Origin: Pedobacter sp. Leaf176
Lineage (GTDB): Bacteria > Bacteroidota > Bacteroidia > Sphingobacteriales > Sphingobacteriaceae
DNA: 64,000 bases
NCBI RefSeq assembly: GCF_001424305.1
Contig: NZ_LMPD01000004.1
Coordinates: 1 to 64,000 of the forward strand
Reading direction: 5' to 3'
Within the stretch, counting starts at the first letter, position 1; each line of letters opens with the position of its first letter. The notes beneath the pieces are model-generated. The model was given only the letters and a program-made list of their open reading frames with translations, ran no database searches and was not told the DNA's origin. The position numbers and the translations under genes are program-made. Positions 59,501 to 64,000 of this stretch are shown one piece after another.

Positions 59501-60391
59501 ATGCTTTTAGTACAGAACATCAGATTATCAAGAATTTTACGGAATACCTGGCATGTAGACCTAATTATGATTGCCTCCTGCACGGTTGCCTATCTGGTTC
59601 GGGAATATTTAATTGCGCATCATTTTGAAATTCCATCAATTATACCTACCGTTCTTGGAACTGCAATCGCATTTTTTATAGGTTTTAATAATAATCAGGC
59701 CTACGACCGGTGGTGGGAGGCAAGAAAAGTTTGGGGTGCTCTAGTAAACGATTCCCGTTCATTTACAAGAGCCCTAATCAATTATGTGGATGATGACAGC
59801 GGCACCGTTAAAAAAATGATTTACCGACATATCGCATTTCTATATGCTTTAAAGGCAAGTTTACGTGGAACTGTTGATGGGATTAACATTAAATACCTCA
59901 CTGAAGAAGACTTAAAGGAAATTGAAAAGCACAGCAATAAGCATAACGCACTCTTAAACATTCAATCCAGAGACTTACAAATGCTTTCTAAATCGAATGC
60001 AGTTGATGGGTTTAGGTTTATAGAAATTAACGAAATGTTAACCCGTTTTTCTGATTCAATGGGTATGAGTGAAAGAATAAAAAACACAATTTTTCCAACT
60101 ACTTATTCATATTTGACCAAAGTTTTTATCTGGCTCTTTGTTGTGTCATTTACTTTGGTTATCAGCCAGTCTGCAGGTATCGCATCTATATTTCTGGGTT
60201 GGATGATTGGTTTCGTGTTCGTTTCTACCCAGGTAAATGGCATGAGCCTAATTAATCCATTTGAAAATAATTCGGCAGGAATTCCCCTAAATCAGATTAC
60301 GAGAACAATTGAGATTAATTTACTTCAAATGTTAGAAGAAGATGAGATTCCCGAACCAGTTAAGCCCATAAATGAAGAATATGTTCTTTAA
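59501..60391 (+). CDS. Bestrophin-family ion channel
   Basis: A 296-residue bestrophin homologue. Family signature GFNNNQAYDRWWEARKVWG, with helix 1 near 25-45 and helix 2 near 45-65; the C-terminal pair of helices near 205-250 (LFVVSFTLVISQSAG, IFLGWMIGFVFVSTQ) is followed by NPFENNSAGIPLNQITRTIE. Bacterial members (KpBest-like) form pentameric cation-selective channels. The stop overlaps the convergent terC stop by four bases. Confidence 0.9.
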   Translation: MLLVQNIRLSRILRNTWHVDLIMIASCTVAYLVREYLIAHHFEIPSIIPTVLGTAIAFFIGFNNNQAYDRWWEARKVWGALVNDSRSFTRALINYVDDDSGTVKKMIYRHIAFLYALKASLRGTVDGINIKYLTEEDLKEIEKHSNKHNALLNIQSRDLQMLSKSNAVDGFRFIEINEMLTRFSDSMGMSERIKNTIFPTTYSYLTKVFIWLFVVSFTLVISQSAGIASIFLGWMIGFVFVSTQVNGMSLINPFENNSAGIPLNQITRTIEINLLQMLEEDEIPEPVKPINEEYVL

Positions 60392-61167
60392 TTTTTTTTA
60401 GGCGTGTTTCTTAATTTAATCGGTTTTTTACTGTTTTTTTTCATTTTGAGGTTAAGCATTTCCACCAAAACAGAAAATGCCATTGCAAAATAAACATAGC
60501 CTTTAGGTATATGTTGGTCTAAGCCTTCGGCCAGCAATGAAACACCTATCAATAAAAGAAACGAAAGCGCCAGCATTTTAACTGTCGGATGGTCATTTAC
60601 AAAGGAACTTATGGCGCCTGCTGAAAACATCATAATAATAACGGCAATAACGACAGCAGCAATCATGATTTCCAGATGTTCTGCCATTCCAACGGCTGTG
60701 ATTACTGAATCCAGAGAAAATACAATGTCAAGAAGTAAAATTTGAACTATGGTTCCCCAAAACGAATGTGGTTTTAAGTTACCTTCGTCATCTTCTTCAC
60801 CCTCTAATTTGTTGTGTATCTCATGTGTGCTTTTATAAATCAAAAACAATCCGCCAATTATTAAAATCAAATCGCGGCCGGATATTGCTAATTTTTCAAA
60901 CCATTCACCACCTTTTATGCCAATCCAGCTTCCAATGTTAAACAATGGAGCGGTAAGACCCATTATCCAGGTTAGTGATAGTAATAGGAGTACCCGGGTG
61001 ATCATCGCTAAGCCTAAGCCTAGCTGCCTTGCTTTTTTTTGTTGATTTGCCGGAAGTTTACCCGAAAGAATAGAAATAAAAACAATATTATCTATGCCTA
61101 AAACGATTTCCAGAACTGTAAGTGTTAGTAATGAAATCCAGGCTTCTGGCGTACTTAAAAAATCCAT
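60388..61167 (-). CDS. TerC-family membrane protein
   Basis: A 259-residue polytopic membrane protein (about seven helices). Conserved acidic motifs LTVLEIVLGIDNIVFISIL and LLLDIVFSLDSVITAVGM are the TerC pair of Asp-containing helices. Members relate to tellurite resistance and manganese efflux (Alx, YceF, MeeF/MeeY). Its leader holds the inverted repeat at 61202-61290. The 3' end overlaps the bestrophin gene by four bases. Confidence 0.9.
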   Translation of the reverse strand: MDFLSTPEAWISLLTLTVLEIVLGIDNIVFISILSGKLPANQQKKARQLGLGLAMITRVLLLLSLTWIMGLTAPLFNIGSWIGIKGGEWFEKLAISGRDLILIIGGLFLIYKSTHEIHNKLEGEEDDEGNLKPHSFWGTIVQILLLDIVFSLDSVITAVGMAEHLEIMIAAVVIAVIIMMFSAGAISSFVNDHPTVKMLALSFLLLIGVSLLAEGLDQHIPKGYVYFAMAFSVLVEMLNLKMKKNSKKPIKLRNTPKKN

Positions 61168-61201
61168 AGGTTATTTATCTGATGAAGCGAAGATATAAAA
61201 A

Positions 61202-61290
61202 AGCTGTTTGAATTATTCAACACTTTTTTCTTGGCTTTAGTTTTAAAAGCAATATCATTCTTAACTTGTTGAAGCAATTATCAAACAGCT
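61202..61290 (-). ncRNA. Long inverted repeat with T run in terC leader
   Basis: On the minus strand AGCTGTTTGA (61290-61281) pairs perfectly with TCAAACAGCT (61211-61202), a second inner pair (TTCAACA / TGTTGAA) lies just inside, and GCTTT/AAAGC closes an apical part. The outer stem is followed at once by TTTTTT and then 33 bases to the terC ATG. It is either the terminator of a small upstream transcript or an attenuator of terC. Confidence 0.4.
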
Positions 61291-61331
61291 CTTTCTGGCA
61301 TTCCGCATGCTCAAATGACCAAGCTAAAAGA

Positions 61332-61366
61332 AAACAGATTTACGAGACAGCCTCTTAAATCTGTTT
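61332..61366 (-). terminator. Intrinsic terminator of the S41 peptidase gene
   Basis: AAACAGATTTA (61332-61342) and TAAATCTGTTT (61356-61366) form a perfect 11-pair stem. On the minus strand TTTTCTTTT follows. The stem overlaps the stop codon of the S41 gene by two bases. Confidence 0.75.
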
Positions 61367-62744
61367 ATTTAAACATATTACTTTGTTTTTTATTTAAATA
61401 ATTTACGGCCGTATTTAGTGCGGCATCTTTATTATTCATAAAATCCTTAATTGTTGGAATTACTTCAATATCTGGTTTCACCCCGTTCCCTACAAATTCA
61501 CGCCCGTCTGGGTAGGTGTCCTTTTTAGTACAAACCCTCGCCACGCCACCGCCGGGAAGATCAAAAAGATAAGGCTGGCCGGTACTTCCAAAAGAGCTTT
61601 GACCAATTTTAATCATGTGTTTCTGGTTGTCTGCATATATTAAAAAGTCTTCAGCAGCAGATGCTGTATTGTGACCAATTAAAAGCACTGTAGGAATAAC
61701 CAATCGCTTTTCTGTTAATCGATTTTTTAATGGGGTATAATCAAAGTTATAGAAGTAGTTATCCTGATAGGTCAGGAGCGCTTTTTTATTCCATGCATTA
61801 TTGATAGTATCTTTTGTTGAAGTATATTTACCCCAAGCTTTAAAAGCAGAATTCAACTGTCGTGTAGCGTATCGCGAGCCATAGAGTAAACTATCATTTG
61901 TTAAGTATTTTAAAATGTAACTGCCTATTCCTGTGCTTCCTCCTCCGTTATTTCTTAAATCTACAATTAATGCTTTTGCCTTATATAATTCGGGTAATTT
62001 AGAAACGAACATAGAATCGATTTTTTCATCCCCGAAAGAGTTAAGTGAAATATATGCTACACTGTTCGGATACCACTTTAGCTCTAATAAGGATGATTCG
62101 CCTGGAAATGCCGGATAGACTTCCTTTTCCTCGGTGCGCTTATGGGTAAGTTTTAATTCTAAAAGCTTTCCGGTAGGTTTTTTAATTTTGACGTCAAACT
62201 GCGTGCCCTCAAGTCCTTGTAATAGTTTGCTAACGCTATAATCCAGCAATACATAGTCTGTTGAAGAGGAAATATATGGTGAAACACTTTCGAGAATGTA
62301 ATCTTTTGTTGATTTACCGTTTATTTCAACGACTTCACTGCCTATAGGTATTTCATTCTTTTTACTAAGATTTACATGTGTAATTATAGCTTTACCTTCA
62401 ACGTTCTCAATAAAGAGCCTGTAATCACCAAACATAGTATTTAAGGGCTCGAAATCTTTACCACTTGGCATATAAACATTGGAGTGACCGTCCTTCAGCG
62501 TAGCACAGAATTTTTGTAGTTCAAGGTAATATTCGTAATCTGATTTAGTTTCTTGAATTGAATTGATTAACGATTTGTATGTGCTATCCCACTTAACACG
62601 ATCTATTTTGTTTAGATAGACAAAATTATAATTTACTTCTTGCCAGAATTTAGATAGTCCATAAATTTTTTCGGCCTTAGTTAGTTTATTGGATTGAGAA
62701 AATGTAACCAATGGTAACATTAAAAATAGGAAAATTTTTTTCAT
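61365..62744 (-). CDS. S41-family peptidase
   Basis: A 459-residue exported protein (signal peptide 1-16, VTFSQ). An N-terminal helical region and a PDZ-like part (about 130-200, EIPIGSEVVEINGKS) precede the S41 core: ALIVDLRNNGGGSTGIGSY, then NTASAAEDF with the Ser near 362, then IGQSSFGSTGQP and DTYPDGREFVGNGVKPDIEV. CtpA-type enzymes have a catalytic Lys in GTKTFGKG; here that position is Ser (GQSSFGS), as in tricorn-like and other Lys-less S41 groups. Role probably in periplasmic protein turnover; substrate unknown. Confidence 0.85.
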   Translation of the reverse strand: MKKIFLFLMLPLVTFSQSNKLTKAEKIYGLSKFWQEVNYNFVYLNKIDRVKWDSTYKSLINSIQETKSDYEYYLELQKFCATLKDGHSNVYMPSGKDFEPLNTMFGDYRLFIENVEGKAIITHVNLSKKNEIPIGSEVVEINGKSTKDYILESVSPYISSSTDYVLLDYSVSKLLQGLEGTQFDVKIKKPTGKLLELKLTHKRTEEKEVYPAFPGESSLLELKWYPNSVAYISLNSFGDEKIDSMFVSKLPELYKAKALIVDLRNNGGGSTGIGSYILKYLTNDSLLYGSRYATRQLNSAFKAWGKYTSTKDTINNAWNKKALLTYQDNYFYNFDYTPLKNRLTEKRLVIPTVLLIGHNTASAAEDFLIYADNQKHMIKIGQSSFGSTGQPYLFDLPGGGVARVCTKKDTYPDGREFVGNGVKPDIEVIPTIKDFMNNKDAALNTAVNYLNKKQSNMFK

Positions 62745-62893
62745 ATTAATTTAGTGTGTTTGATAATCCGTCATTCTCAGATTTTATTTCATGGTGAAGA
62801 ATCCGTCTTAATTTACATGATCCATAATTTACAAAATAAATTAATTATAATCCGAGTTATATGTGCATTTATCGTATATCTGAAAAAATAAAA

Positions 62894-62917
62894 ATCCTGT
62901 CAAAACGTTGACAGGAT
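62894..62917 (-). terminator. Intrinsic terminator, 10-bp stem
   Basis: ATCCTGTCAA (62894-62903) and TTGACAGGAT (62908-62917) pair perfectly around AACG. Minus strand continues TTTTATTTTTT. It ends the gene at 62943. Confidence 0.85.
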
Positions 62918-62942
62918 CTGCTAATTTGTTTGGTTTAAATTC

Positions 62943-64000
62943 TTATTTAAAAGTTACCGCTCCGTATTCCGTTTTTATAATAACGTTAGCCGTCCCCCCG
63001 TTTCCAATCTTACCACTATATTTTTTATCCTCGTCGTCGTCGCTTATGAGCCTGGATGTTACATTAGACCCATATTTAAAGCCTGCGTAGGTTGTAGAAA
63101 CTGTAAAAGTTGCGTTGTAATTGTCGCTGAATCCCAAACCTACACTTGCATATTCTCCTATAAAGTTAAAATTTTTACAGGCAGGTGCGATTTCGTTAAT
63201 GGTTAGCCGGTTATAGTCCATATCTATCGAAGCATCGCCGTTTAAAGTGCCAAGCGTAACGTTTGTATATTCAGTTTTAAGAGAAAGCTTACCAATGTTT
63301 GCTAAAGTTAGGCTACTATAGCTTTGTTTAATAACTGTATTCCCTTTAATATTATTGATATTAACTTTTGCATATTCGCTATTCAACAATAAATTACCGC
63401 CGATAGAACCAATCGTTAATCCGCCTCCATATTGAACCTTAATGTTGGCAGATTTTGAAATTGTATTTACGTTTACCGGAACATATTCTGCATCCAATTG
63501 CAAGGTGCCTACTGAGCCGATGCTAACACCACCACCATATTCATGTTTAACAACTGCTGTATTTATATTCTGTACGGTCATTTTACCATACTCTACATTG
63601 AGATAATTGTTGGTGCTATTCAAATTGCCCGCAGTTAAATTTCCGTATTGAACTTTTAACGAAGTAGGCCCGGAAAAATCGCCAAGGTTTATACTTCCAT
63701 ATTGCTGCTGCGCTGTTAATGGATTTACCGAGGGCATATAAACCACGTAGTTAACTTTAATTTCCCTCCTCCAGGTGGTAACACCATTCCTCAGTTTCCG
63801 CCCATAATTGCCATTTCTGTCATTCATATTTGTGCGCACCGAAACCAGATCGCCTGCCTTATTGGCTTCAATACTCACCTCGTCAATCAATTTCTGGACA
63901 TCATTATCCGAATTGCTGTAAGCTTTAATTTCTACATCAATCTTCACTTCTTTCCTGTCCCAGGTTTTTATTAACATAGAACCATACTGATTGTTAAGAC
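62943..64000 (-). CDS. Beta-solenoid-like surface protein, 5' end beyond the window
   Basis: At least 351 codons with no stop before the window edge: reading upstream of the ATG at 63977 gives LNNQYGS in frame, so this ATG is probably internal and the gene begins beyond 64000. The core has at least nine units of 17-20 residues with the pattern xEYxxxxxxxI (QYGNLTAGNL, EYGKMTVQNI, EYGGGVSIGSV, EYVPVNVNTI, QYGGGLTIGSI, EYAKVNINNI). This is DUF4097/adhesin-like, a parallel beta-solenoid shape. It ends with EYGAVTFK. Likely exported. Function unknown. Confidence 0.78.
   Translation of the reverse strand, partial: LNNQYGSMLIKTWDRKEVKIDVEIKAYSNSDNDVQKLIDEVSIEANKAGDLVSVRTNMNDRNGNYGRKLRNGVTTWRREIKVNYVVYMPSVNPLTAQQQYGSINLGDFSGPTSLKVQYGNLTAGNLNSTNNYLNVEYGKMTVQNINTAVVKHEYGGGVSIGSVGTLQLDAEYVPVNVNTISKSANIKVQYGGGLTIGSIGGNLLLNSEYAKVNINNIKGNTVIKQSYSSLTLANIGKLSLKTEYTNVTLGTLNGDASIDMDYNRLTINEIAPACKNFNFIGEYASVGLGFSDNYNATFTVSTTYAGFKYGSNVTSRLISDDDEDKKYSGKIGNGGTANVIIKTEYGAVTFK

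Noticed and set aside
61202..61290. Manganese (yybP-ykoY) riboswitch ahead of terC
   Set aside because: The conserved riboswitch core is not visible; only an AT-rich inverted repeat with a T run is present.

Overview
This window looks like chromosome of a Bacteroidota bacterium, most likely Sphingobacteriaceae (Pedobacter-like). The support is indirect but consistent: SusC/SusD pair, GLPGLI-family protein next to an outer-membrane beta-barrel, gliding lipoprotein GldD, AT-rich spacers, almost no Shine-Dalgarno sequences, and several TAnnTTTG promoter -7 elements typical of the phylum. I found no rRNA, tRNA, CRISPR array, prophage or insertion sequence.

Layout. 1-11 kb: a thioredoxin-like protein, a Fur/Zur-type regulator, a cupin, a class C beta-lactamase-fold lipoprotein, YbaB, a UPF0173 hydrolase, a Lys/Thr-rich exported protein, a MORN+TonB_C protein directly downstream of polA, and an exported Gly-rich protein. 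11-20 kb: a GNAT enzyme, an AhpD-like protein, an alkyltransferase-like protein without the acceptor Cys, trmB, fcl, a GLPGLI/outer-membrane pair, an ALDH7-type dehydrogenase and an NTF2-fold protein. 20-30 kb: TPR protein, ComA-like phosphosulfolactate synthase, aroE, gldD, MBL hydrolase, LolC/E-type permease, lipoprotein, csaA, tadA, Mn-type superoxide dismutase, and oxyR with both redox cysteines.

30-56 kb is the main accessory region: a pectin utilisation locus. Outer-membrane uptake is by SusC/SusD. Two CE8 pectin methylesterases and two CE12 acetylesterases remove substituents. PL10 pectate lyase, GH28 polygalacturonase, GH105 unsaturated-uronyl hydrolase and a GH43 glycosidase cut the chains. 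ExuT-like MFS imports galacturonate, and UxaC, UxaB, UxaA, KdgK and KdgA convert it to pyruvate plus glyceraldehyde-3-phosphate, which a GapN-like enzyme may oxidise to 3-phosphoglycerate. A LacI-family regulator is divergent from susC. A 13-base motif (TGCAATCGTTCCC) occurs in the susC/lacI spacer, in the GH43/CE8 spacer and, with one change, upstream of GH28; this is a candidate operator that would join the separate transcription units into one regulon.

56-64 kb: RlmI-like rRNA methyltransferase, an MHS-family transporter broken by a one-base frameshift, a bestrophin channel overlapping a convergent terC (whose leader holds a long inverted repeat ending in a T run), an S41 peptidase, and a beta-solenoid-like protein that runs off the right edge.
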